From Anaerolineales bacterium (GTDB lineage: Bacteria > Chloroflexota > Anaerolineae > Anaerolineales > UBA4823): a DNA stretch of 9,545 nucleotides. The position numbers and the translations under genes are program-made. The notes below the pieces were generated by a model. It was not told where the DNA came from and did no database searches. It saw only the letters and a program-made list of their open reading frames with translations. Location of the stretch: contig JAQUAE010000045.1 in assembly GCA_028687395.1 (NCBI GenBank), positions 1 to 9,545 of the forward strand, written 5' to 3'. Shown piece after piece: positions 1 to 6,381 of the stretch (positions are counted from its first letter, which is position 1; every line of letters starts with the position of its first letter).

Positions 1-36
1 GAGGGGTGATTACCAAATCACCCCTCTGTGTTATTT
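1..36 (+). terminator. Terminator-like hairpin at left edge
   Basis: GAGGGGTGATT (1-11) and AATCACCCCTC (16-26) are perfect 11-bp inverted repeats around a 4-nt loop (ACCA). The right arm is followed by a moderately T-rich tract (TGTGTTATTT, 27-36). This fits a Rho-independent terminator for a + strand gene lying left of the window. The gene itself is not visible, and the hairpin could extend beyond the edge. Confidence 0.7.
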
Positions 37-48
37 AACAATCCACCC

Positions 49-116
49 TTTCGCAGCCCAATGATTGATGACTATACAGGTCTGAGTTGGTATATTAATC
101 CTGTCGCTTCAGACCT
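49..116 (+). promoter_or_regulatory. Candidate cox operon promoter with dyad operator
   Basis: This AT-rich stretch precedes the oxidase operon. A weak sigma70-like pair is TTCGCA (50-55) and TATACA (73-78) with a 17-bp spacer, each matching consensus at four of six bases. TATATT (91-96) is a better -10 but has no well-spaced -35. AGGTCTGA (78-85) and TCAGACCT (109-116) form a perfect 8-bp inverted repeat whose arms are 31 bp apart, about three helical turns, and it brackets the TATATT. It could be an operator or a 5'-UTR hairpin. The choice of promoter is uncertain. Confidence 0.35.
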
Positions 117-142
117 TATTGCCTATTTAATGACCTGCTGCT

Positions 143-556
143 ATGCCTGGGAGACCCCAACGAGCCCTGATCGCCTCCAGCCACAGCCTTTTCGGCCAGG
201 GCTTGCTCAGCTTGTTCCGCAAGCGCCACGCCGACCAGGTGGAAGTGGTCGGCATGGCTGCTACCCTGGAGGAGGCGTTAGCGGCCATTGACCAGCTCGA
301 TCCAGACCTGGTCATCGTAGATTACGACGATGAGACCCTGAATCGAGACGAATTCCTGGCTCGCTTCGTCGAGGGAGAGAAGAAACTGCGTCTGGTGCTG
401 CTATCCCTGGCGGCTGGCGAGGAAGCGTTGGTGTATGACCGCCGCAGTATGGCGGCTTCGCAGGTCGACGCCTGGCTGGAAGAGTGGAGCGCGACGCCTG
501 GCGGCGCGACTCCCGGCGCCCCGGCAGCTCATTCCGAGAGTCACAGGAGAAAGACG
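143..556 (+). other. Receiver-like (pseudo-receiver) domain in frame upstream of CoxB
   Basis: Residues 7-115 resemble the receiver domain of NarL/FixJ response regulators: RALIASSHSLF (strand 1 into helix 1), VEVVG (strand 2), an EEALAAI helix, PDLVIVDYD (strand 3) and LVLLS (strand 4). Asp60 sits at the phosphoacceptor position and Ser88 at the conserved Thr/Ser position. The acidic pair that binds Mg2+ is replaced by Ser12-Ser13, and no convincing conserved Lys is present, so ordinary phosphorylation is doubtful. A Pro/Gly/Ala-rich linker (residues 116-138, containing ATPGG-ATPGA) joins it to CoxB without a stop. It could be a genuine fusion, a separate gene that lost its stop, or a domain translated only at low level. 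The resemblance was judged by eye. Confidence 0.6.
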
Positions 557-1564
557 ATGAAGCATTTGATCCTTGCGGGCATCCTGGTCATCCTGGTGAC
601 CGCAGCTTTGATTTTGGGCCTGGACAAAGTGACCCTGCTGCCTACCGCAGCCAGCGCGCAGGCGCTGCCCATCGACTCGATGTTCAGGCTCGAATTCATG
701 GTGATCGCCTTTTTGTTTGCGCTGATCGTTGTCTTCATGCTCTACAGCATCCTGGTCTTCCGGCGAAAATCGGGCGACGCCACTGACGCCGTGCACATGA
801 CCGGGAACACTCGCTTGGAGGTGGTCTGGACAATCGTCCCCCTCATCACCGTGCTCACCTTCTCGTATTTGGGGGCGAGATCCCTGGCTGAAACGCAGCG
901 CATCGACCCCAAGGCGCTCGAGGTGGAGGTGACCGGATCGCAATGGTCCTGGCGCTTCGATTACCCCGAGTGGGGCATCACCTCCAGCGAGCTCATGCTG
1001 CCAGTCAATCGCCAGGCGGTGCTTCACCTTTCTTCGACTGACGTGATCCATTCCTTCTGGGTGCCTGAGTTTCGGGTGAAGCAGGACGCCCTCCCCGGCG
1101 GGGAGGCGTTCGTGCGCGACCTGCGCGTCACCCCCACGCAGATGGGCTCTTTCAAAGTGCGCTGTGCGGAGCTGTGTGGCTTGCAACACGCTTACATGGA
1201 ATCCCCCGTCGTGGTCGTCTCTCAGGCGGATTTCGATGCCTGGATAGCCAGCCAGACCGGCTTGCCCGATGATCCCGTACTGCGCGGCGCCAAGTGGGCC
1301 AAGGATTTTGGCTGCGCCGCCTGCCACTCGATCGATGGCAGCCAGGGGGTGGGCCCCACCTGGAAGGGACTCTATGGACACCAGGTCACGATGGAAGACG
1401 GCAGCGTGGTGACGGTGGACGACGCTTATATTATCGAATCGATTCGCGTTCCAGGCGCCAGGATCGTGCAGGGTTATGCCAACATCATGCCCGCCAACAT
1501 TGGGCAAGACCTGAGCGACGCCCAGATTGCAGACATCATTCAGTACATCCAGAGCCTGAAGTAG
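143..1564 (+). CDS. coxB: Cytochrome c oxidase subunit II (CuA + cytochrome c) with N-terminal receiver-like domain
   Basis: This subunit accepts electrons from the donor and passes them through CuA to heme a in CoxA. The open frame is 473 codons; the CoxB part begins at Met139 (nt 557) and is 335 aa, a normal caa3 length. In full-frame numbering there is a hydrophobic signal/anchor (about 142-160) with a possible signal peptidase site ASA|Q at 172/173, then two membrane helices (about 184-207 and 226-248). The cupredoxin domain has the CuA ligands His303 and C341-A-E-L-C345-G-L-Q-H349-A-Y-M352. A C-terminal cytochrome c domain has heme motif C391-A-A-C394-H395 and likely axial Met449 (NIMP). 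ATG 143 is the first start after the in-frame TGA at 131 but has no Shine-Dalgarno sequence. ATG 557 has AGGAGA at 545-550 and may be the main start. The CoxB assignment is secure; whether the fused form is made is not. Confidence 0.93.
   Translation: MPGRPQRALIASSHSLFGQGLLSLFRKRHADQVEVVGMAATLEEALAAIDQLDPDLVIVDYDDETLNRDEFLARFVEGEKKLRLVLLSLAAGEEALVYDRRSMAASQVDAWLEEWSATPGGATPGAPAAHSESHRRKTMKHLILAGILVILVTAALILGLDKVTLLPTAASAQALPIDSMFRLEFMVIAFLFALIVVFMLYSILVFRRKSGDATDAVHMTGNTRLEVVWTIVPLITVLTFSYLGARSLAETQRIDPKALEVEVTGSQWSWRFDYPEWGITSSELMLPVNRQAVLHLSSTDVIHSFWVPEFRVKQDALPGGEAFVRDLRVTPTQMGSFKVRCAELCGLQHAYMESPVVVVSQADFDAWIASQTGLPDDPVLRGAKWAKDFGCAACHSIDGSQGVGPTWKGLYGHQVTMEDGSVVTVDDAYIIESIRVPGARIVQGYANIMPANIGQDLSDAQIADIIQYIQSLK
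545..559 (+). promoter_or_regulatory. Internal ribosome binding site and alternative CoxB start
   Basis: AGGAGA (545-550) lies 6 nt before ATG 557, which begins MKHLIL and the typical hydrophobic N-terminus of CoxB. This is a far better initiation site than ATG 143, which has no Shine-Dalgarno sequence. It implies that CoxB without the receiver-like domain is made, possibly as the main product. Confidence 0.75.
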
Positions 1565-1573
1565 GAGGTGATC
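1563..1573 (+). promoter_or_regulatory. Extended Shine-Dalgarno of coxA
   Basis: AGGAGGTGATC overlaps the coxB TAG stop (1562-1564). It is complementary over 11 nt to the usual bacterial 16S rRNA 3' tail (GATCACCTCCT). The GTG start of coxA follows at 1575. It is the strongest ribosome site in the window, may compensate for the GTG start, and decides the start choice. Confidence 0.85.
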
Positions 1574-1574
1574 G

Positions 1575-3485
1575 GTGAGTGACAGAGGACGCGCGGGAGT
1601 ATTTTCGATTGGGCTGTTTCGTGGCCTGCTCGGTTTAGTAATCGGTGTCGTTGTGGGTATGGGCGTCGTCAGCCTGGCGCGCCTGTTGAGCGGCTTGCCG
1701 GCCTGGAAGCCGGAACCCGCCTGGGTGGTTGGGGCGGTCTTCGGGGCAGCCGGCTTCATGCTGGCGACCGGCGTGCTCAACGATTGGTGGCGCTGGGCGA
1801 AGGGTGAGGAGACGTCCGAACACCCGCAAGCCGACCCGCGATTGAAGGGCTGGGCGAAGTACCTGAGCGTCTCCTATGACCACAAGGTGATTGGCATCCA
1901 GTACGGCTTCACCTCCTTGCTGATCTTCTCCCTGGCCGGCTTGTTCGCCCTCACCTTCCGCACCGAGCTGGCTCAACCCGGCGTGCAATTCCTGCAACTG
2001 CAGGATTTCAACACCCTGATGAGCCTGCACGGCATCGTCATGATCGGCGCCATCCTGCTCGGGGTGGGGGCCATGTCCAACTACCTGGTGCCGTTGATGA
2101 TCGGTGCCAACGACATGGCTTTCCCGCGCCTGAACGCCTTCGCTTACTGGATAAACGTCCCCGGCATCGTCTTTCTGGTATCCACCCTCTTCCTGGGCGG
2201 TTTCGACACGGGTTGGACGGGATACCCGCCGCTCAGCGCCCGCGCCCCATTAGGGATGCAGATGTTCTTCCTGGGAGTGTACTTCATCGGCCTGTCCTCG
2301 ATCTTGGGCTCGCTGAACGTCATCGCCACCATCGTCAACCTGCGCGCCCGCGGAATGACCTATTTCCGCATGCCCATCTTCGTCTGGACAGCGTTTGCCA
2401 CCGCCATCATCGGTTTGACCGCTACCCAACTGATCGGCCTGTCGTTCCAACTGGTGATGTTCGAGCGGCTGTTCGGGATGGGGTTCTTCGAACCCTCCCT
2501 GGGCGGCGACCCGATCCTCTTCCAGCACCTGTTCTGGTTCTACTCGCACCCGGCCGTCTACGTGTTCGTGCTCACCGGATTGGGGGTGATCTCCGAGCTC
2601 CTGCCCGTCTTCGCCCGCAAGCCCCTCTTTGGCTACAAGTGGGTTGCCCTGTCCTCCTTTGGCATCGCCTTGGTGGGCTTCCTGGTCTGGGCGCACCACA
2701 TGTTCACCTCGGGCATGGCGCCTTACCTGCGCGTACCCTTTATGTACAGCACCCTGCTGGTAGCCGTGCCCACGGGGGTCAAGTTCTTCAGTTGGGTGGC
2801 GACCATCTGGGAGGGGAAGCTGAGCTTCGAGACGCCCATGCTGTTTGTCCTGGGCGCTGTATCCATTTTCCTGTTGGGTGGTTTGAGCGGCCCGCCGAAC
2901 GGGGTGGTTTCGACTGACCTGCACCTCCAGGACACCTACTGGATCGTGGGGCACTTCCACGCCACGATGTTTGGCGGCTACGTGTTCCCCTTTTTCGCCG
3001 CCATCTACTACTGGTTCCCGAAGATTACCGGGCGCATGTACAACGAAAAGCTGGGCAAGCTGCACTTCTACCTGATGCTGCCCGCCTTCTACGTCCAGTC
3101 GCTGGGCCAGATGCAGGTGGGGTTGTTGGGCATGCGCCGGCGCATCGGCGATTATGACCCGGCCTTGGGCATTCAGTTCTCGCACCTGCTGATCACGATT
3201 GCCGGTTTCGTGATTGGCGTCTCGGTGTTGATCGCCTTCTACAACCTGGCGCGCAGCGCCCGGTGGGGCGAGGTTGCCGTCGCCAACCCGTGGCGCTCGC
3301 GCTCGCCGGAGTGGCAACTTACCTCCCCGGTTCCCGAACACAACTATGCCGAGGGCATCGAGGTGGTCGGCGAGCCATACGATTACGGGTTAGAGGGGTC
3401 GGTCTACGTGAACATGCACGCCACACCGACCGAGGCGCCACCCGCGCCGCCAGCGGTGGGCCAGGCGGCAGCGGCAGCCGATTGA
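1575..3485 (+). CDS. coxA: Cytochrome c oxidase subunit I, A2-type, with two extra N-terminal helices
   Basis: This is the catalytic subunit that reduces O2 to water at heme a3-CuB and pumps protons. It is 636 aa from a GTG start behind an 11-nt Shine-Dalgarno. The heme a ligands are His152 (SLHGIVM) and His462. His460 (in GHFH) is the heme a3 ligand. The CuB ligands are His325, His374 and His375. Tyr329 is the expected His-cross-linked tyrosine. The motif at 323-329 is YSHPAVY, so the D-channel glutamate of HPEVY is Ala327 and the Tyr-Ser pair marks the A2 class known from Rhodothermus caa3. The K-channel residues Thr400 and Lys403 (PTGVK) and Asp180 (ANDMAFPR) are present. Residues 1-95 add two hydrophobic helices (about 12-34 and 47-66) before the canonical DHKVIGIQYG region, giving about 14 helices. 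The tail ends in a Pro/Ala-rich stretch. Confidence 0.97.
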   Translation: MSDRGRAGVFSIGLFRGLLGLVIGVVVGMGVVSLARLLSGLPAWKPEPAWVVGAVFGAAGFMLATGVLNDWWRWAKGEETSEHPQADPRLKGWAKYLSVSYDHKVIGIQYGFTSLLIFSLAGLFALTFRTELAQPGVQFLQLQDFNTLMSLHGIVMIGAILLGVGAMSNYLVPLMIGANDMAFPRLNAFAYWINVPGIVFLVSTLFLGGFDTGWTGYPPLSARAPLGMQMFFLGVYFIGLSSILGSLNVIATIVNLRARGMTYFRMPIFVWTAFATAIIGLTATQLIGLSFQLVMFERLFGMGFFEPSLGGDPILFQHLFWFYSHPAVYVFVLTGLGVISELLPVFARKPLFGYKWVALSSFGIALVGFLVWAHHMFTSGMAPYLRVPFMYSTLLVAVPTGVKFFSWVATIWEGKLSFETPMLFVLGAVSIFLLGGLSGPPNGVVSTDLHLQDTYWIVGHFHATMFGGYVFPFFAAIYYWFPKITGRMYNEKLGKLHFYLMLPAFYVQSLGQMQVGLLGMRRRIGDYDPALGIQFSHLLITIAGFVIGVSVLIAFYNLARSARWGEVAVANPWRSRSPEWQLTSPVPEHNYAEGIEVVGEPYDYGLEGSVYVNMHATPTEAPPAPPAVGQAAAAAD

Positions 3486-3536
3486 CTGCCAAGGCAATGA
3501 CCGATTTGCGCAGTGTGATTCTTGAGGAGCTTATCG

Positions 3537-3758
3537 ATGGATGCGAATATTGAAAACATGAAAAAAGAAGCCTACCGCGCCGGCTTTTCCGTGCTGGTGC
3601 TGCTGGCCATGCTCACCGTGGGCGAGTACCTGCTCGGGTCGATTGCGGTAGGCTGGTGGGCGCCGCTGGTCGGCATCAGCCTGCTCAAGGCGTTCTTCAT
3701 CGTGCGCGACTATATGCACCTGCCGCGCTTGTTCGCCGGCGAGGAGGAGCAGGAATGA
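3537..3758 (+). CDS. Cytochrome c oxidase subunit IV, prokaryotic type
   Basis: This is a 73-aa membrane protein with two helices (about 15-36 and 40-57) and an acidic C-terminus (GEEEQE). The TVGEY segment in helix 1 and the KAFFIVRDYMHL segment in helix 2 resemble the small prokaryotic subunit IV family (COX4_pro), which packs against subunits I and III and has a structural or assembly role. ATG 3537 is chosen over the in-frame TTG at 3522 because GAGGAG (3524-3529) is then spaced 7 nt from the start; the TTG would overlap that site. Its stop overlaps the coxC start (ATGA), so the two are probably translationally coupled. Position between coxA and coxC supports the call. Confidence 0.85.
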   Translation: MDANIENMKKEAYRAGFSVLVLLAMLTVGEYLLGSIAVGWWAPLVGISLLKAFFIVRDYMHLPRLFAGEEEQE

Positions 3759-4327
3759 GCACCCAGACTTCCACCCTCTCCGATTATCGCCGCCGCCTGA
3801 CGACCAACCGCCTGGGCTTGTGGCTGTTCATCATTTCCGACGCTTTCCTCTTCGGGGGCCTGCTGGTCAGCCGCTTCTACCTGCTGGGCACCGCCATCCG
3901 CCCGGAAGCCAGCCAGATCGTCGGCCTGGTGGTGACCTCTATTCTTCTACTGAGCAGCTTCTTTATGAATCGGGCGGAGACGGCCATCGCCCATGGCGAC
4001 CGCAAGACCTTCCAATTCAGCTTGCTGGTGACTCTGCTTCTGGGCGTGCTCTTCCTGGCTGGCGTGGTTGGCGTGGAGTGGCGTATTGCCCCCTTCGGCC
4101 CCAGCGACGGCGCGGCGGCCTCCTTGTTCTATACCATGACTGGCTTCCACGCCTTTCACGTGCTCAGCGGGGTGCTCTTCCTCGCCATCGTGTGGCGTAA
4201 CGGGCGCAAGGGGCTATATTCGCCAGAAAAGCACTGGGCGGTTGAAGCCGCAGCCGTCTACTGGCACTTCGTGGACGTGGTGTGGGTCTTCTTCTATCCC
4301 GCTCTCTATCTGATCGGGACACCGTGA
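3755..4327 (+). CDS. coxC: Cytochrome c oxidase subunit III
   Basis: This 190-aa integral membrane subunit stabilises subunit I and supports proton uptake. Five membrane helices are visible (about 20-44, 52-74, 87-108, 124-150, 164-188), the short form lacking the first two helices of seven-helix subunit III proteins. Family motifs include WLFIISDAFLFGGL near the N-terminus, GFHAFHVLSG around His132, and YWHFVDVVWVFFYPALY at the C-terminus. The start at ATG 3755 overlaps the previous stop by 4 nt and follows GAGGAGGAG (3741-3749). An in-frame ATG at 3656 lies inside the previous gene and is not used. Confidence 0.96.
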   Translation: MSTQTSTLSDYRRRLTTNRLGLWLFIISDAFLFGGLLVSRFYLLGTAIRPEASQIVGLVVTSILLLSSFFMNRAETAIAHGDRKTFQFSLLVTLLLGVLFLAGVVGVEWRIAPFGPSDGAAASLFYTMTGFHAFHVLSGVLFLAIVWRNGRKGLYSPEKHWAVEAAAVYWHFVDVVWVFFYPALYLIGTP

Positions 4328-4340
4328 CCACCCACCTAAA

Positions 4341-4378
4341 CCTGGCGAAGGACGACGCCCGTAGGCCTTCGCCCCAGG
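4341..4378 (+). other. Intergenic hairpin between coxC and sco
   Basis: GGCGAAGG (4344-4351) and CCTTCGCC (4366-4373) form a perfect 8-bp stem with a 14-nt loop. Outer CCT (4341-4343) and AGG (4376-4378) add pairs across two extra C residues. No T-tract follows. It lies in the only sizeable gap (4328-4394) between structural and assembly genes, so it may be an mRNA processing or stability element that sets their relative levels. That role is inference. Confidence 0.5.
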
Positions 4379-4394
4379 CTGGCTCAGACTAGCG

Positions 4395-5000
4395 ATGAAG
4401 ACGCGTAACGCTCTTGTCCTGCTCACCCTCAGCATAGTGTTGGCTGCCCTGCTGGCCGGGTACACGCTCGGGGAGCGTCCCTACCGCTTTCGAGGATCGT
4501 TGATCGACCCGCCGGCGCCGGCAGCCGACTTTGAGTTGCTCGACCAGAACGAACAGCCCTGGCGCCTGAGCGCTCAGCGCGGCAAGATCGTCCTGTTGTT
4601 CTTTGGCTACACCTACTGCCCGGACGTCTGTCCCATCACCCTGACCGAGTTCAAGCGCATCGGCGAAGCACTGGGCGAGCAGGCTGGCGAAGTGCGCTTC
4701 GTTTTCATCACTATCGATCCTCAACGGGACACCCCGGCGCGGCTCGGCGCGCACCTGGGGCGCTTCGACCCAGGCATCATAGGCCTGACTGGAGAGCCTG
4801 CCGCTTTGCAGGCGGTCTGGGGGGCGTATGGCGTCTATCAAAAGAGCCAGGAGCGAGGCAGCGCTGGCGGTTACCTGGTCGACCACACCTCGCGCGTCTA
4901 CCTGATCGACGCTTCGGGCAACTGGCGCCTGACCTACCCCTTCGAGATCGGCGCCGAAGCCATCACCGCCGATATCCGCCACCTGCTGAGGAGCGAGTAA
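4395..5000 (+). CDS. sco: SCO1/SenC copper chaperone for CuA
   Basis: This thioredoxin-fold, membrane-anchored protein delivers copper to, and/or reduces, the CuA cysteines of CoxB. It is 201 aa with an N-terminal anchor (about residues 5-26) and the domain facing the outside. The copper motif is T-Y-C75-P-D-V-C79-P, and the distal ligand His164 is in VDHTS. The ITIDPQRDTP segment is also typical of the family. ATG 4395 has no clear Shine-Dalgarno sequence, unlike its neighbours, so translation may be weak or depend on the upstream hairpin region. Its stop is 2 nt before the next gene. Its target, CoxB, is in the same operon. Confidence 0.95.
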   Translation: MKTRNALVLLTLSIVLAALLAGYTLGERPYRFRGSLIDPPAPAADFELLDQNEQPWRLSAQRGKIVLLFFGYTYCPDVCPITLTEFKRIGEALGEQAGEVRFVFITIDPQRDTPARLGAHLGRFDPGIIGLTGEPAALQAVWGAYGVYQKSQERGSAGGYLVDHTSRVYLIDASGNWRLTYPFEIGAEAITADIRHLLRSE

Positions 5001-5002
5001 AC

Positions 5003-5530
5003 ATGGATAAGAGACAGTTACGCCCCTATCTGGTGCGCTTGCTGGTCGCCAGCCTGGTTTCGCTGGTCTTCGTGTTTGGGTTCAACGAGATCAGCTACCA
5101 GGTGCAGAAGGAGAGCCACGACCGCCAGCCAGCCACCTTCGAGATCGTCATCCCACCCGGTACGGCGCAGAAGGTGGCCGCTGGGGAGGCGTTGCCCTCC
5201 CTGATCCAGGAGCGCGTCTTCGTGATCGGGGATGTGATTCGCCTGGTGAACGAGGACAGCGTAGCCCACCAGCTCGGCCCACTGTGGGCGCCGCCCGGCG
5301 CTTCCGCCCAGTTGGGGCTGACCGAGCCGAACAAATACGCCTACACCTGTTCGTTCACCCCCAGCCGCTACCTGGGCTTCGATGTGCGCGCCCCCACGAC
5401 TATCTCCACGCGGCTGACCGGTATGCTCCTGGCTGCTCCGACCATGACGGTCTTTCTCTTCATCTACAGCTTGCTGGTCTTCCCGCTGCGCACCCCGGGC
5501 GAGCACAAGCTGGCGGAGGGGTCGTCGTGA
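5003..5530 (+). CDS. Two-helix membrane protein with degenerate cupredoxin-like domain, function unknown
   Basis: I do not recognise this as a named family. It is 175 aa with an N-terminal helix (about 9-28) and a C-terminal helix (about 141-162); the region between is predicted to face the outside. That region has a cupredoxin-like pattern: FEIVIPPGT, then GDVIRLVNEDSVAHQLG with His89, then YAYTCSF with Cys116. These match the first His and the Cys of a type 1 copper site. After Cys116 the sequence is SFTPSRYLGFDV, so the second His and the Met ligand (as in azurin CTFPGHSALM) are missing. GAGGAG (4988-4993) precedes ATG 5003. It sits between sco and SURF1, with the SURF1 start overlapping its stop. 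A role in oxidase copper handling or assembly is inferred from fold and context only. Confidence 0.85.
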   Translation: MDKRQLRPYLVRLLVASLVSLVFVFGFNEISYQVQKESHDRQPATFEIVIPPGTAQKVAAGEALPSLIQERVFVIGDVIRLVNEDSVAHQLGPLWAPPGASAQLGLTEPNKYAYTCSFTPSRYLGFDVRAPTTISTRLTGMLLAAPTMTVFLFIYSLLVFPLRTPGEHKLAEGSS

Positions 5531-6330
5531 GTGGTAAAGCGGTGGAGATGCCCCTGCCGGTGACCTCTCGAGGGCCGGTATTGCCCTTGACGCTGTTCAC
5601 CCGGCGCTGGATTTTCAAGACCATCTTTGTCTTGCTGGTCATGGCGGGTATGATCCGCTTGGGATTCTGGCAGCTCGATCGTCTTGAGCAGCGCAGAGCT
5701 TTCAACAGCCGCGTCCAGGCGCAGCTCGACCAACCACCCCTGGTCTTGAGCGGCGCTGCCCTGGGCGCCGACCTGGGGAGCATGGAATATCGCCAGGCGA
5801 CCGCCAGTGGGGTTTACGATTTCAGCCGGGAAGTGGCCCTGCTCAACCAGGCCAATGAAAACCAACTGGGCGTGCACCTGATCACGCCCTTGCTGATCGA
5901 GGGGACGGATCGCGCCGTGCTGGTGGACCGCGGCTGGATTCCCGCAGAGGATTACCGTTCCGGGAACTGGGCGCGCTATCAGGAACCGGGAAGGGTAACT
6001 GTCAACGGCACCCTGCGCGCCTCAAAGGAGCGCCCTGATTTTGGCTGGCGCCGCGACCCGCTGCCGGCACGGGGAGGCGAACGCCTCACAGCCTGGAAAT
6101 TCGTCAACATTCCCGCGCTGCAACGCCAGACGCCTTACGAGTTATTGCCAGCTTACCTGCAGGTTTCTCCCGATCCTGCCTGGACGGGGTTGCCGGCGCG
6201 CTTCCAACCGAAACTGGAATTGAGTGAAGGCCCGCACATGGGCTATGCTTTGCAATGGTTCACCTTCGCCCTGGTCGGCGCGGTTGGATACCTGCTTTAT
6301 GCTCGTAAGCGGCTCACTCAGGCTGAGTGA
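5527..6330 (+). CDS. SURF1-family cytochrome oxidase assembly protein
   Basis: SURF1 (Shy1) proteins bind heme a and help build the heme centres of subunit I. The protein is 267 aa with an N-terminal helix (about 29-48) and a C-terminal helix after His237. Signature segments are GFWQLDR (46-52) at the end of helix 1, VLVDRGWIP (131-139) in the central domain and HMGYALQWF (237-245) before the last helix. GTG 5527 is chosen because it overlaps the previous stop (GTGA) and lies 5 nt after GGAGGGG (5515-5521). ATG 5548 is a possible later start with a weaker site. The stop codon sits inside a perfect hairpin (6312-6332). Confidence 0.94.
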   Translation: MSGKAVEMPLPVTSRGPVLPLTLFTRRWIFKTIFVLLVMAGMIRLGFWQLDRLEQRRAFNSRVQAQLDQPPLVLSGAALGADLGSMEYRQATASGVYDFSREVALLNQANENQLGVHLITPLLIEGTDRAVLVDRGWIPAEDYRSGNWARYQEPGRVTVNGTLRASKERPDFGWRRDPLPARGGERLTAWKFVNIPALQRQTPYELLPAYLQVSPDPAWTGLPARFQPKLELSEGPHMGYALQWFTFALVGAVGYLLYARKRLTQAE

Positions 6331-6332
6331 GC
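6312..6332 (+). other. Perfect hairpin over the SURF1 stop codon
   Basis: GCTCACTCA (6312-6320) and TGAGTGAGC (6324-6332) are perfect 9-bp inverted repeats with a 3-nt loop (GGC). The TGA stop (6328-6330) is inside the right arm. No T-tract follows, so it is not a typical Rho-independent terminator. It may protect or pause the mRNA between SURF1 and ctaA-ctaB, or act as a partial terminator. Confidence 0.55.
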
Positions 6333-6381
6333 GTGTCCACCGGGCGCAGTCCATAGTGAGGCAGGCTTCAGGAGATTGATT

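Noticed and set aside
65..96. Promoter TTGATG (65-70) with TATATT (91-96)
   Set aside because: The spacer is 20 bp, too long for a normal sigma70 promoter.
28..291. Plus-strand open frame of 87 codons from ATG 28
   Set aside because: No ribosome site, biased sequence, and it overlaps the receiver-like domain, which looks like real protein in the other frame.
489..510. GCGCGAC direct repeat (489-495, 504-510)
   Set aside because: It is 15 bp apart in frame and reflects the repetitive ATPGG/ATPGA linker peptide, not an independent DNA element.
401..1780. Long minus-strand open frame (459 codons) opposite coxB and coxA
   Set aside because: It lies opposite clearly functional genes, has low-complexity His/Gln/Arg-rich composition with no recognisable domain, and is expected in GC-rich DNA.
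2250..3341. Minus-strand open frame (363 codons) opposite coxA
   Set aside because: Same reason: a GC-driven shadow of coxA with biased composition and no domain.
3522..3536. TTG 3522 as start of the subunit IV gene
   Set aside because: It would overlap the Shine-Dalgarno GAGGAG, which is correctly spaced for ATG 3537.
6376..6381. TTG 6376 as start of ctaA-ctaB
   Set aside because: It is only 1 nt from AGGAG, whereas ATG 6382 has a 7-nt spacing.
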